Origin: AP-15 sp963789025
GTDB lineage: Bacteria > Pseudomonadota > Alphaproteobacteria > ATCC43930 > CGMCC-115725
DNA: 64,000 nucleotides
Reading direction: 5' to 3'
Assembly: GCA_963789025.1 (NCBI GenBank)
Contig: CAWBIT010000007.1
Coordinates: 1 to 64,000, forward strand
Part shown: positions 25,897 through 34,592 of the stretch, in pieces
How the letters are laid out: every line of letters begins with the position of its first letter
Position numbering within the stretch: the first letter of the stretch is position 1
The notes under the pieces: generated by a model
What the model saw: the letters and a program-made list of their open reading frames with translations, nothing else
Databases searched by the model: none
Told to the model about the DNA's origin: nothing
Translations under genes and position numbers: made by a program

Positions 25897-26895
25897 TCAG
25901 GGGCGCAGCAGACCACTGATCTCCTGAGCCTCGCGCAGGACCGGATCGGCGATCGCCCTCGCGCGCTCGGCGCCGCGGTGCAAGATCCTGTCTATATATC
26001 CAGGGTCCGCCATCAATCGGCGCATCTCGCCACCGATTCTCCCTAAAACGTCGATCGCCGACTCCGACAGTGCGTCCTTGAATTCCGAGAAGTTTCGGCC
26101 GGCAAACCGGGCGAGTGCAGCTTCACGCGTCAGCCCCGACAGGGCGGCGTAAATGCCAATCAGATTGTCGGCCTCGGGCCGGCGGCCGAGGTCCGCGACA
26201 TCTCCCGGAAGTGGCTCGGGATCTGTCTTCGCCCTGCGGATCTTCAGCGCGATCCCATCGGCGTCGTCAGTCATGTTGATGCGCGAATAATCCGAGGTGT
26301 CCGATTTCGACATCTTTTTGGTGCCGTCGCGCAGGCTCATCACCCGGGTTGCCGCGCCAAAAATCTGCGGTTCGGGCAACGGGAAGAAGTCGCGTTCGTA
26401 GCGGCGGTTGAACGCGCCGGCGATATCGCGTGCGAGCTCCAGATGCTGCTTCTGGTCTTCGCCGACCGGCACGTGGGTCGCCTTGTAGACGAGAATGTCC
26501 GCCGCCATCAGCACCGGATAGGCGAAAAGGCCGAGGCCGGCCATATCGCGATGCTTGCCGGCCTTCTCCTTGAATTGTGTCATCCGGTTGAGCCAGCCGA
26601 GCGGCGTCAGACACCCGAGCAGCCAGGCCAGCTCGGTGTGAGCGGAGACCATGCTCTGGTTGAAGATTGTGCAGCGTTCCGGGTCGATACCGGCGGCGAT
26701 GTAAGCGGCCGTCACCTCGCGCGTCGTCGCGCGCAGCTCGGCCGGATCCTGCGGCTGAGTGAGCGCGTGCAGGTCGACGATGCAAAAGATGCACTCGAAC
26801 TCGTGCTGCAACTCGACCCAGTTCCGAATGGCTCCGAGGTAATTGCCGAGATGCAGATTGCCGGTAGGCTGGATGCCGGAAAAAATACGGTTCAT
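25897..26895 (-). CDS. trpS: tryptophanyl-tRNA synthetase
   Basis: 332-residue class I synthetase. The HIGH-like motif is in GIQPTGNLHLGNYLGAI and the KMSKS loop in GTKKMSKSDTSD. Length and the start MNRIFSGIQPTG are normal. It is downstream of murJ in the same direction (55 bases), a common alphaproteobacterial pair. Confidence 0.95.
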   Translation of the reverse strand: MNRIFSGIQPTGNLHLGNYLGAIRNWVELQHEFECIFCIVDLHALTQPQDPAELRATTREVTAAYIAAGIDPERCTIFNQSMVSAHTELAWLLGCLTPLGWLNRMTQFKEKAGKHRDMAGLGLFAYPVLMAADILVYKATHVPVGEDQKQHLELARDIAGAFNRRYERDFFPLPEPQIFGAATRVMSLRDGTKKMSKSDTSDYSRINMTDDADGIALKIRRAKTDPEPLPGDVADLGRRPEADNLIGIYAALSGLTREAALARFAGRNFSEFKDALSESAIDVLGRIGGEMRRLMADPGYIDRILHRGAERARAIADPVLREAQEISGLLRP

Positions 26896-26950
26896 TTGAT
26901 CTCATATGGGTGGCGATGGCGGCGCCTGTTATGCCGCGGCGCGGCGCGGG

Positions 26951-28501
26951 TCAAGCCGGTTGCCGGCGCAGCCGCCCCAGGAGGGCGCGCCAATCGGCGA
27001 CCCCGAAGGCGAGCGCCAGAAGCGCAAAAGCGGCCAGACCCGCAACAACCAGCGCCATGAGCGCGCCGCCGCGAACGAGAGGCGGCCCGGCCAATGCCGG
27101 ACCGAGGACGATTCGGAACAGCGCCAGCACGACCCCCATGCCTAGGGCAGCAATCCCGATCCGCGGCAGGTTGCGCCGGGCGCGGCTGTCGAACCGGAAA
27201 TGCCCGCGCTGGAGCAACAGCGTGAGCAGGGTCAGCGCATTTATCCAGCCGGCGACAGTCGTCGCCAGGGCGATACCGACATGCGCTAAAAACTGCATCA
27301 GGACGAGGGTCAGACATAGATTGGCGGTCATCGCGGCGATCGCCACTTTGACCGGTGTGGCGGTGTCGTGGCGCGCGAAGAAGGCCGGCGCCACCACTCT
27401 GACGAGGACAAAGGCGGGGAGGCCCGCGGCATAGGCGGCAAGAGCGGCGGCGGTGGCCGCCGTATCGGCTGGGCCGAAGGCGCCGCGCTGGAATAGCACT
27501 GCCAGTATCGGCGCGGCGAGCACAGCCAAGGCAACTGCTGCCGGCAAGGTCAGCAGCAGGGCCAGCTCGACCCCGCGGTTCTGCGTGTCAACCGCGTCAG
27601 CGGCGAGCCCGAGCCTCAACTGGCGCGACAATGGCGGGAGAATCGCGGTACCGACCGCGATGCCGACGACGCCGAGCGGCAGTTGGTTCAGCCGGTCGGC
27701 ATAGTAGAGGTACGAGACCGAACCGCCCGGCAACAGCGAGGCGAGAGCAGTCGAGATCAAGAGGTTGAGCTGCGTGACACCGGCGCCGATCGTTCCCGGT
27801 GCCATCACCGCGAGGGTGCGCCGCACGCCCGGCGTCAGCCGCGGCACCGGCAAACGCAGCGTCAGCCCAACCCGTGCGCAGGATGACAGCAGCCAAAGGA
27901 ACTGCGCGAGCCCCGCTCCGGTGACTGCCCAGGCCAAGGCGCGGCCGTCACGCCAGCCGAAGCGGTCCATCATCAGAAGCGCTGAGATCAGGAACAGATT
28001 GAGCAGGATAGGCGTCGCAGCGGCGGCTGCGAAGCGGTCGACCGAGTTCAGCACACCCCCTTGCAGCGCCACCAGCGCAATGAACAGCAGGTAGGGAAAG
28101 GTTATCCGGGCCAGATCAACGGCGAGGCCGAACTTGGCCGGATCCTCGCCAAATCCCGGCGCGATCACCGCCATAACTGCGGGCATGATGATTTCGCCCA
28201 GCAGAACAAAGCCGAGCAGCGCCGCCAGCAACACCGCCAGCGCATCCTCGGCGAAGACCCGAGCCGCCTCTTTGCCGTGCTCGGCCATGGTACCGACAAA
28301 AAGCGGGACAAAAGCAGCGCTGAACGCGCCTTCGGCGAACAGGCTGCGGAATAGGTTGGGCAGACGCTGCGCCACGAAAAAGGCGTCCGCCACCGGACCG
28401 GTGCCAAGGATGGCGGCGGTCAGGATATCTCGAACAAAGCCGAAAATGCGGCTCAACAGGGTGTAGGAGCCGACCGTCGCGACGGATCGCAGCAAGGCCA
28501 T
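26951..28501 (-). CDS. murJ: lipid II flippase MurJ
   Basis: 516 residues of the MOP superfamily with about fourteen membrane segments. The family start SVATVGSYTLLSRIFGFVRD, then AFFVAQRLPNLFRSLFAEGAFSAAFVP, is nearly invariant. It moves lipid II across the inner membrane for peptidoglycan synthesis. A repeat-derived sequence lies 31 bases upstream. Confidence 0.95.
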   Translation of the reverse strand: MALLRSVATVGSYTLLSRIFGFVRDILTAAILGTGPVADAFFVAQRLPNLFRSLFAEGAFSAAFVPLFVGTMAEHGKEAARVFAEDALAVLLAALLGFVLLGEIIMPAVMAVIAPGFGEDPAKFGLAVDLARITFPYLLFIALVALQGGVLNSVDRFAAAAATPILLNLFLISALLMMDRFGWRDGRALAWAVTGAGLAQFLWLLSSCARVGLTLRLPVPRLTPGVRRTLAVMAPGTIGAGVTQLNLLISTALASLLPGGSVSYLYYADRLNQLPLGVVGIAVGTAILPPLSRQLRLGLAADAVDTQNRGVELALLLTLPAAVALAVLAAPILAVLFQRGAFGPADTAATAAALAAYAAGLPAFVLVRVVAPAFFARHDTATPVKVAIAAMTANLCLTLVLMQFLAHVGIALATTVAGWINALTLLTLLLQRGHFRFDSRARRNLPRIGIAALGMGVVLALFRIVLGPALAGPPLVRGGALMALVVAGLAAFALLALAFGVADWRALLGRLRRQPA

Positions 28502-28530
28502 AAAGGGCGAGTTTTCGTCGGCCTGCCGCC

Positions 28531-28646
28531 CCTCACACTCCCGCTGACGCGGGTCCCTCCCTCTCGCCGCTTTGCCCCCACCCTTCCCTCCCCCGCTCGC
28601 GGGGGAGGGTTAGGGAGGGGGCGGGGAGAGGGCTGGGGTGAGGGGC
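28531..28646. repeat. interspersed GC-rich palindromic repeat
   Basis: The core CCCTCCCCCGCTCGCGGGGG is the start of a perfect 24-base palindrome at 28586-28609. The right part, CCCTCACCCCAGCCCTCTCC on the minus strand, recurs on the plus strand at 39446. This is the dispersed 'PHPSPLPA...LPRERGRE' repeat type of proteobacterial genomes; here it overlaps the end of the nitrile hydratase activator gene. Confidence 0.7.
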
Positions 28647-28958
28647 TGCTTCCAGCGTTACGGGGCTTCCGTGCGGCGTCCGACGGTACGCCGCTGCCCA
28701 CTCTTCTTTTCGTGCGAGAAGGGAGGGAGATCCGACGAGGTTTTTTGCGGCTACAAGGCGTTCGAGGGCGGCGAGCCAATGGTGGTAATAGCGGGAACCG
28801 TCATCGGGTTCGCCGCGGCGGCTCGCGGCGGCGAGCTCCTCGGCAAGCGCGGCCGACCATTCGCCCCAGGTGAAGAGGCCGGCTTCCGACAATTTGACGG
28901 CGAGCCCAAAGGCGTGGGCTTCCCACGGTTCGGCAAAGACCGGCTCCGGATCGGACAT
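28533..28958 (-). CDS. nitrile hydratase accessory/activator protein
   Basis: 141 residues. The first ~100 match the activator family related to the beta-subunit N-terminus: FAEPWEAHAFGLAVKLSEAG, FTWGEWSAALAEEL, YYHHWLAALERLV. Such proteins help load cobalt into the alpha subunit. The start is ATG 28958, 5 bases after the beta stop. The last ~37 residues (PSPLPAPSLTLPRERGREG onward) are translated from the interspersed repeat, replacing the natural end; whether the protein still works is open. Confidence 0.8.
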   Translation of the reverse strand: MSDPEPVFAEPWEAHAFGLAVKLSEAGLFTWGEWSAALAEELAAASRRGEPDDGSRYYHHWLAALERLVAAKNLVGSPSLLARKEEWAAAYRRTPHGSPVTLEAAPHPSPLPAPSLTLPRERGREGWGQSGEREGPASAGV

Positions 28959-28963
28959 CGGTT

Positions 28964-29623
28964 TCACGCCGGCTCGAGATAGTCTTCCCACAGATCGATG
29001 TAGATGGCGTCGCGTGCCGACGCCGCCTCGCCCCACAGCTCGCGTGCCGAAAACCGCACCGAGTAGAGGTGCTGCGGGTTCTCGCCGCGGAAATGGGCGT
29101 TGCTGTCCGGGAACACATGCGCGCAATGGATACGGTCGATCACGCCGGTATTTCCGCGTGCGTAGCGCGGCAGGCGGGTGTGACCGGTCGGATTGATCTT
29201 CTTGGCACGCACGGCTTGGCCGACCGAAAAGCGCGGCGGCGCATTCACCGGGCGCTCGAACCAGCCGCGCTCGGCGACCAGCGCCGCGACCTGTGCGGCC
29301 CGCAACGGCGGTATTGCCTTGGGTGTCCCCGGCGCCGGCCGGCCGTTCTCGACCTCGGCGTGCGTAACCAGGCCGGCCTCTTCCAACACCGTAATCAGCC
29401 CGGCGAGCCATTTCTCGTAGTAGCTCATGCGCAGATAATCGGCCGGCGGGATCCGCTCGCGCGCGTGCCGGCCGGCATCGATGTTCCATTTCCCGAGTGC
29501 GGCCGTAGCGCGGTTGAGCGCGAAAACGCGGGCTTCCCAAGCCTCATGAAACACTGGCTCGTCGGCTTCGGGGGCAATCGGCCCCATGCCGTGCATCCCG
29601 CCCATGTCGTGCACGCCGTTCAT
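28964..29623 (-). CDS. nthB: nitrile hydratase beta subunit
   Basis: 219 residues. The family N-terminus MNGVHDMGGMHGMGPI is followed by HEAWEARVFALNRA and YLRMSYYEKWLAGLITVLEE, then the C-terminal SH3-like part (FSVGQAVRAKKINPTGHTRLPRYARG and YSVRFSARELWG). It starts with ATGA overlapping the alpha stop. The alpha-beta pair hydrates nitriles to amides. No amidase gene is nearby. Confidence 0.93.
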   Translation of the reverse strand: MNGVHDMGGMHGMGPIAPEADEPVFHEAWEARVFALNRATAALGKWNIDAGRHARERIPPADYLRMSYYEKWLAGLITVLEEAGLVTHAEVENGRPAPGTPKAIPPLRAAQVAALVAERGWFERPVNAPPRFSVGQAVRAKKINPTGHTRLPRYARGNTGVIDRIHCAHVFPDSNAHFRGENPQHLYSVRFSARELWGEAASARDAIYIDLWEDYLEPA

Positions 29624-30234
29624 CGCGGGGTGTCCTCGAGAACCACTTTGGCCGTGCCGATCATTGCGTCGCGGGTCACCAATTCGGCGAGCTCGCCTTC
29701 GCCCATCCCTTCGGTGCCAGGGGGGCGCTCCGGAAGCACCAAATAGCGCATCTCGGAGGTCGAATCCCACACCCGTATCTCGACATTCTCGTCGAGTTCG
29801 AGCCCGAATTCGCGCAACACGCCGCGTGGGTCGATCACCGCACGGGACCGGTACGGGGCCGATTTGTACCAGACCGGCGGCAGGCCGAGCACTGGCCACG
29901 GATAACAGGAACACAGGGTGCAGACGACAAGGTTGTGACGCTCCGGAGTATTTTCCCGGACCACCAGATGCTCGCGGCCGTGGCTGACATAGCCAAGCTC
30001 GGCAACCGCCGAACTCGCATCGGCAAGAAGGCGCTGTTTGAAAGCGGGGTCGAGCCACGCGCGCGCGACAACGCGTGCGCCGTTGCGCGGCCCGACCTTG
30101 TGCTCATAAGCGTCGATGAGCGCGTCGAGCGCGGTCGGATCGACCAGGCCCTTCTCGACCAGCAGTGATTCGAGCGCCATTACGCGCAGCGCCGGATCCG
30201 ATGGCGCTTCCTGATGGTCATGGTCGTGGTCCAT
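29620..30234 (-). CDS. nthA: nitrile hydratase alpha subunit, cobalt type
   Basis: 204 residues. The metal claw CTLCSCYPW has Thr at the second position, the form found in cobalt enzymes (iron enzymes carry Ser); its cysteines are post-translationally oxidised in the family. Further family blocks are RVMALESLLVEKGL and PRGVLREFGLELDENVEIRV. The start is ATG 30234 with AAGGAGGAAGGG before it. The N-terminus MDHDHDHQEA is unusually His/Asp-rich and could bind metal, by inference. First gene of the alpha-beta-activator operon. Confidence 0.94.
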   Translation of the reverse strand: MDHDHDHQEAPSDPALRVMALESLLVEKGLVDPTALDALIDAYEHKVGPRNGARVVARAWLDPAFKQRLLADASSAVAELGYVSHGREHLVVRENTPERHNLVVCTLCSCYPWPVLGLPPVWYKSAPYRSRAVIDPRGVLREFGLELDENVEIRVWDSTSEMRYLVLPERPPGTEGMGEGELAELVTRDAMIGTAKVVLEDTPR

Positions 30235-30328
30235 CCCTTCCTCCTTGTTTGACGGCGGGACGCCCGCACCTTGTGTTTTATAGGGCAATGGGTAAGCGTT
30301 CCAGTCTCAGCAAAGCGGGAGGAAGAAG

Positions 30329-31135
30329 ATGGCCGGGATCAAGATGGGCGTCGTCGGATGCGGCGGCCGAATGGGCAGGATGCTGGTCGCCGAAATCGCT
30401 CACACGGAGGGTTGCTCGGTTGCCGGCGGCAGCGAGGCGCCGGGCAGCGGGTATGTGAACCAGGACATCGGCGAGCTGGCCGGCATCGGCCGAATCGGCA
30501 TTCCGATCGGTGAGACCGTCGAGAAGGTGATCCGCGACAGCGACGTCGTGCTCGAATTCACCTCGCCCGAGGCGACTGCCGAGCATGCCGAGCTCGCCGC
30601 ATCTCTCGGCACCGCGATGGTCATCGGCACGACCGGTCTCGGGTCCGGGCAGGGCGAGCGGGTGCGCCAGGCGGCGCGCCAAATTCCCATCGTATGGGCG
30701 CCGAATATGAGCCTCGGTGTCAACGTTCTGTTGAGCGTGGTCGAGGAGGTCGCCCGCCGGCTCGGCCCCGACTGGGACGTCGAGATCATCGAAATGCACC
30801 ACCGCGGCAAGGTCGATGCCCCCTCGGGCACCGCGCTCGCCCTCGGCCGAGCCGCGGCGGCGGGCCGCGGGGTGGATTTCGAACAGGTCGAGCAGCGCGC
30901 TCGCGACGGCATAACCGGCCCGCGCCGCGCCGGCGATATCGGTTTCGCCGCGTTGCGCGGCGGCGATGCGGTCGGCGATCACCATGTCATCTTCGCCGGC
31001 GCCGCCGAACGTCTCGAACTCAGCCACCGGGCGACCAGCCGGGCGATCTACGCGAAAGGCGCCATCCGCGCCGCACGCTGGGTGGTCGGGCGGCCACCGG
31101 GGGTTTACGGCCTGAAGGAGGTCCTCGGCCTTTGA
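30329..31135 (+). CDS. dapB: 4-hydroxy-tetrahydrodipicolinate reductase
   Basis: 268 residues of the lysine/diaminopimelate pathway enzyme. Signatures: MGVVGCGGRMGRML for NAD(P)H, ATSPEA-type FTSPEATAEH, the active-site IIEMHHRGKVDAPSGTAL and the C-terminal GVYGLKEVLGL. The ribosome site GGGAGGAAGAAG precedes ATG 30329. Divergent from the nitrile hydratase operon over a 94-base promoter region. Confidence 0.95.
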   Translation: MAGIKMGVVGCGGRMGRMLVAEIAHTEGCSVAGGSEAPGSGYVNQDIGELAGIGRIGIPIGETVEKVIRDSDVVLEFTSPEATAEHAELAASLGTAMVIGTTGLGSGQGERVRQAARQIPIVWAPNMSLGVNVLLSVVEEVARRLGPDWDVEIIEMHHRGKVDAPSGTALALGRAAAAGRGVDFEQVEQRARDGITGPRRAGDIGFAALRGGDAVGDHHVIFAGAAERLELSHRATSRAIYAKGAIRAARWVVGRPPGVYGLKEVLGL

Positions 31136-31147
31136 GCCGTCTCGCGC

Positions 31148-31669
31148 TTACTGCCGCGCCGGGTTTAGCGAATTGCGCCAGCGGGCGAGCGCATCGCGCA
31201 GGGTCGCCGCGAGTTCGCGCCGCACGGCGGGAGGCACAAAGTCGCCGATCACGAGGCTGCGGCCATGCGAACCGACGAGCAGACGGTTCGAGGTATCCGG
31301 CCGCTCCTCCAGAATGACCCTGACCCAGAAGGGCTGAAAACGCCAGTTGCGGCGCTCGCCGTGCACGCTTACCCGTTCGACCGTGAACGTGTCGTCGGTG
31401 AGCCGGATCGTCTCGCTCTGGCGGGCAGTGCGATAATTGAGCCGGAAGGCGAGATAAACGAGGGCGACGTCGAGCCCAAAAAATCCGATCACCGGCCAGG
31501 CGCCGACCGCGACAAACCCAACGCCGACGGCGAGGCTGATCAGGCCGAGCAATCCCATCAGCAGATGAAAATTGCGCAAGTCCAGGCTGCGATGCGGCAA
31601 CAGCACGCGCTCGAAGAATGGGCGGCCGGGTTCGGCAGCAGGATCGGCGCAGGCGGGGCTCGTTGTCAT
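31148..31669 (-). CDS. DUF2244 membrane protein
   Basis: 173 residues. Two membrane helices (FHLLMGLLGLISLAVGVGFV; IGFFGLDVALVYLAFRL) are followed by a cytoplasmic domain with ETIRLTDDTFTVER and RNWRFQPFWVRVIL, which is the DUF2244 layout. Function unknown; the family often sits near cytochrome oxidase or nth genes. The start is ATG 31669; its upstream region is shared with the divergent nth. Confidence 0.82.
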   Translation of the reverse strand: MTTSPACADPAAEPGRPFFERVLLPHRSLDLRNFHLLMGLLGLISLAVGVGFVAVGAWPVIGFFGLDVALVYLAFRLNYRTARQSETIRLTDDTFTVERVSVHGERRNWRFQPFWVRVILEERPDTSNRLLVGSHGRSLVIGDFVPPAVRRELAATLRDALARWRNSLNPARQ

Positions 31670-31764
31670 GAACCGCAAACATAGCGGCGCGGCCGCCGAT
31701 CCGTAAACCGGCCGCGCATCGAGCCGCTGTTTGTCGCCGCGGGAAAGCCCTCTACACTCGGGTG

Positions 31765-32469
31765 ATGCGCCCCTTCTCCAAACGTGAGGCACGGGAGTTC
31801 TATCGCCGTCTGGCCGAGACGCGCCCAATCCCGCAGACCGAGCTTGAATTCATCGACCCGTTCACTCTGTTGGTTGCCGTGGTGCTGTCGGCGCAGGCGA
31901 CCGATGCCGGCGTCAACAAGGCAACCCCCGCGCTGTTCGCCCTCGCCGACACCCCGGAAAAGATGCTTGCTCTCGGCGAGGAGCGGATCGTCGAGCTGAT
32001 CCGCACGATCGGTCTCTTCCGCACCAAGGCGAAAAACCTGGTCGCGCTGAGCCGGATCCTCGTCGAGCAGCATGGCGGCGAGGTGCCGCGCGACCGCGCC
32101 GCGTTGGAGGCGCTGCCCGGGGTCGGACGCAAGACCGCCAACGTCGTGCTCAACGTCGCCTTCGGCGAACCGACGATCGCCGTCGACACGCATATCTTCC
32201 GGGTGGCCAACCGCACCGGCCTCGCCCCGGGCAAGACGCCGCTCGCGGTCGAGACCGCGCTCGAGAGGGTCACGCCGGCGCAATACAAGCGCTATGCGCA
32301 TCACTGGCTGATCCTGCACGGCCGTTACGTTTGTCAGGCGCGCAAGCCCGACTGCCCCAATTGCGTCGTCGCCGACCTCTGCCGCTACGGCGCCAAGACC
32401 GGCCCCGCCGAGCTGATCGCGGCGCGCGCCGGCAGCGGCGAGCCGGAGGCTTCGAGCGAGCCGAGCTGA
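31765..32469 (+). CDS. nth: endonuclease III
   Basis: 234-residue base-excision glycosylase/AP lyase. The helix-hairpin-helix LPGVGRKTANVV carries the catalytic Lys, the Asp is in IAVDTHIFRVANR, and the 4Fe-4S loop is CQARKPDCPNCVVADLC. ATG 31765 is preferred over the adjacent GTG 31762. The tail GPAELIAARAGSGEPEASS extends beyond the E. coli enzyme; a diverged copy of exactly this tail lies at 37738-37800. Confidence 0.95.
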   Translation: MRPFSKREAREFYRRLAETRPIPQTELEFIDPFTLLVAVVLSAQATDAGVNKATPALFALADTPEKMLALGEERIVELIRTIGLFRTKAKNLVALSRILVEQHGGEVPRDRAALEALPGVGRKTANVVLNVAFGEPTIAVDTHIFRVANRTGLAPGKTPLAVETALERVTPAQYKRYAHHWLILHGRYVCQARKPDCPNCVVADLCRYGAKTGPAELIAARAGSGEPEASSEPS

Positions 32470-32473
32470 AGCA

Positions 32474-33175
32474 ATGGAGGCGCAGGAAATTGCCGTCCGC
32501 CTCGGGGTGGCCGTGCTGTTCGGCAGCGTGATTGGTTTCGAGCGGCAATGGCTGCAGCGGATGGCGGGATTGCGGACCAACTCGCTCGTCGCGGTCGGTG
32601 CGGCCGGCTTCGTCGTTTTCTCGACGATGGTTTCGGGCGACAACAGTCCGACGCGGATGGCAGCGCAGGTGGTTTCGGGCGTCGGCTTTCTCGGAGCGAG
32701 CGTGATCCTGCGGGAGGGCATCAATATCACCGGCCTCAACACCGCCGCGACGCTGTGGTGCTCGGCGATGGTCGGAACCTTCGCCGGCGCCGGACAGCTC
32801 GCCGCCAGCGGGATTGCCGCCGGGTTCGTCGTCCTGACGAACCTGTTTTTGCGCCCGTTGGTGCGGCTCATCAACCGGCAGCCGCGCGGCGCCACCGAAA
32901 TCGAGACCCATTACTCCGTCGAGCTGCGTTGTCAGGGCGACCAGGAGGCGCACATCCGCGCGCTGTTGCTGCAGGCCGCCTCGGCCGCCGGTCTCGGCCT
33001 GCGCCGGCTGACCAGCGAAAATCTCGAAGACTCCCCGCAAGTCACGGTCAGCGCCCTCCTCGTCTCGGCAGACCGCAACGACGGCGCCCTCGAACAAATC
33101 ATCGGCCGAATAAGCCTCGAGCCGTTTGTCACCGCCGTCCACTGGCAGGCCGCGCGGGCAGCGGCAGAGAGCTGA
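32474..33175 (+). CDS. MgtC/SapB-family membrane protein
   Basis: 233 residues: four or five membrane helices with the family motifs VLFGSVIGFERQWLQRMAGL, GAGFLG-type SGVGFLGASVILREG, ITGLNTAATLWCSAMVGTFAG, then a C-terminal ACT-like cytoplasmic domain. MgtC proteins act in magnesium adaptation and inhibition of ATP synthase. It starts 4 bases after nth. The flanking scars (see nth and bactofilin remnants) raise the possibility that it came with the insertion. Confidence 0.88.
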   Translation: MEAQEIAVRLGVAVLFGSVIGFERQWLQRMAGLRTNSLVAVGAAGFVVFSTMVSGDNSPTRMAAQVVSGVGFLGASVILREGINITGLNTAATLWCSAMVGTFAGAGQLAASGIAAGFVVLTNLFLRPLVRLINRQPRGATEIETHYSVELRCQGDQEAHIRALLLQAASAAGLGLRRLTSENLEDSPQVTVSALLVSADRNDGALEQIIGRISLEPFVTAVHWQAARAAAES

Positions 33176-34052
33176 ATCCGGCCACGGCGCAGAATTCGCT
33201 TGTTCCCTGCCAGAATGCAATAAACCGGGAAAAAATCGATTCCCAGGTCGGGATCGGTCGGGCCAATCATCGATTAAATATGCTTCATCAGAGACTTAGA
33301 GGACTTGCCATGTCGCTTCCCGTCCCGCCCGGCAGGGAACTTTTGCGCGGCTTGCAGGGAACCGAATCGCGCTGGCAGGGAGCAGCAGGGAAAGGCGGGC
33401 GGACACCCTCTTCTCGCTGGAGCGGTCCCAGCCGCGATGGCAGCCGAGCGACGCGTTGCCTGGCATCCGTGCGGCCCCGGCACTCTGGCCGGCTGTCGTC
33501 TCGGGTGCTTGGCGCGTCTTCGCGTCTGAAGCGTTCGAGACGAGGCAGGAGCACGGCCTCGATTCCACGCCCCGGCGCCTGCCCGTCGCACTCGATCGCA
33601 TCGTACCCGACACCCGCCCGCTGGCCTTGATCAGGAGCCGCTTGGGAACCACAGATTGCCTTCGAAGCGGCCCCGGATCTCGGCTTCCTCCAACCATAAA
33701 TTGAATCGCCGATCCCCCGTCGCTGCACCTACAGCAAATCAGCAGCGGGATTTCGCCTGAAGATTGAATATCCCTCCGAAGCGGCACGTTCGCGATCGGA
33801 TCCGTTCGCGATAGTGACGTGGACCGCGCGCCGACGATCACGAGTTCCAACCTCTTGCGGGCCAGCGTCTCGTCTTCGCGCCAGTAGTTTTGGGAAAGCC
33901 CGTCAGCCATCTGCCCTCTTCATCTGACCAGCAGCCCGTTCCGTGCCCAGATGCGACTATGCGACATGAAGGAGGCAAATTTAGGATGACATTGGGCTGA
34001 CCCCACCTCATCGGTCGGGCCATCCGGGCGGTTGCACTTTGGCGTAACCACC
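33176..34052. other. 877-base stretch without an intact gene
   Basis: Contains only the bactofilin scrap at 33575-33700. The open frames here on both strands are low in family likeness and read GC-biased noise. No tRNA, repeat array or clear terminator was seen. Confidence 0.5.
33575..33700 (-). pseudogene. bactofilin gene fragment
   Basis: The minus strand encodes LLIKASGRVSGT, and the plus-strand sequence GACACCCGCCCGCTGGCCTT recurs with one change at 37983 within the intact bactofilin. Likeness continues for about 120 bases (to 'gatctcggcttcctc') with scattered changes and frame loss. It is a decayed partial copy in the same orientation as the intact gene. Confidence 0.65.
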
Positions 34053-34592
34053 CTATGCCACACCCTTTGTTCGATTTCGCCGGTGGCCTGCTGAACCGGG
34101 GAGCCTGAGTTGCCGCCGGGGTCGGCGCATGATTACGGCGACGTTCCCATAGCCTAACCCTTGGCGGGCTTCTTCATCGTCCGCTTCAAGCGCTTCTAGC
34201 GTCTGATGCTGGATGTCTTCCCAACCACCTAATTTGCTGGTCCACGACCCGTCTGCGAGCTGCCGGGCGGCGTGGGTTGGGATCCCCTCAGCATCAACGT
34301 AGATCGCGATCTTTTCGACGCCGGCCTCGAGGTCTCGCCCCTCGCAGACGACGTAACCTTCGGTTTCATAGGCGCGGGTGAAAGCTTCGATCAATTCTTT
34401 TAATTCGATCCCATCAGGCCAATGCACGCCCTCGACCTCGGCATCAACTGGCCACCACCAATTGTCATCTCTTCCCGCTGCATGAGCAATACAGTTGTAT
34501 TTCTCATCCTCTTGGCTGGTGACACGGTAATCACCACGCCGCAACTTCGGGAAGACAGCTTCCCGGTCGAAAGGAAGGTGCGCACCAGCCAT
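34053..34592 (-). CDS. DUF7689-type protein
   Basis: 179 residues. The family signature KYNCIAHAAGRDDNWWWP near the N-terminus is followed by GVHWPDG, YVVCEGRDLEAGVEKIAIYV and GIPTHAARQLADGSWTSKLG. Cys34 and His107 are placed like the dyad of papain-like or NlpC/P60-like folds; this is inference. The start overlaps the stop of the restriction-modification gene by one base (TGATG), so translation is coupled. The last ~20 residues (RRQLRLPGSAGHRRNR) look unconstrained. Confidence 0.7.
   Translation of the reverse strand: MAGAHLPFDREAVFPKLRRGDYRVTSQEDEKYNCIAHAAGRDDNWWWPVDAEVEGVHWPDGIELKELIEAFTRAYETEGYVVCEGRDLEAGVEKIAIYVDAEGIPTHAARQLADGSWTSKLGGWEDIQHQTLEALEADDEEARQGLGYGNVAVIMRRPRRQLRLPGSAGHRRNRTKGVA

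Noticed and set aside
33296..33910. 204-codon minus-strand frame in the scar region
   Set aside because: Only its middle matches bactofilin; the rest is unrelated in frame, so it is a remnant and not a gene.
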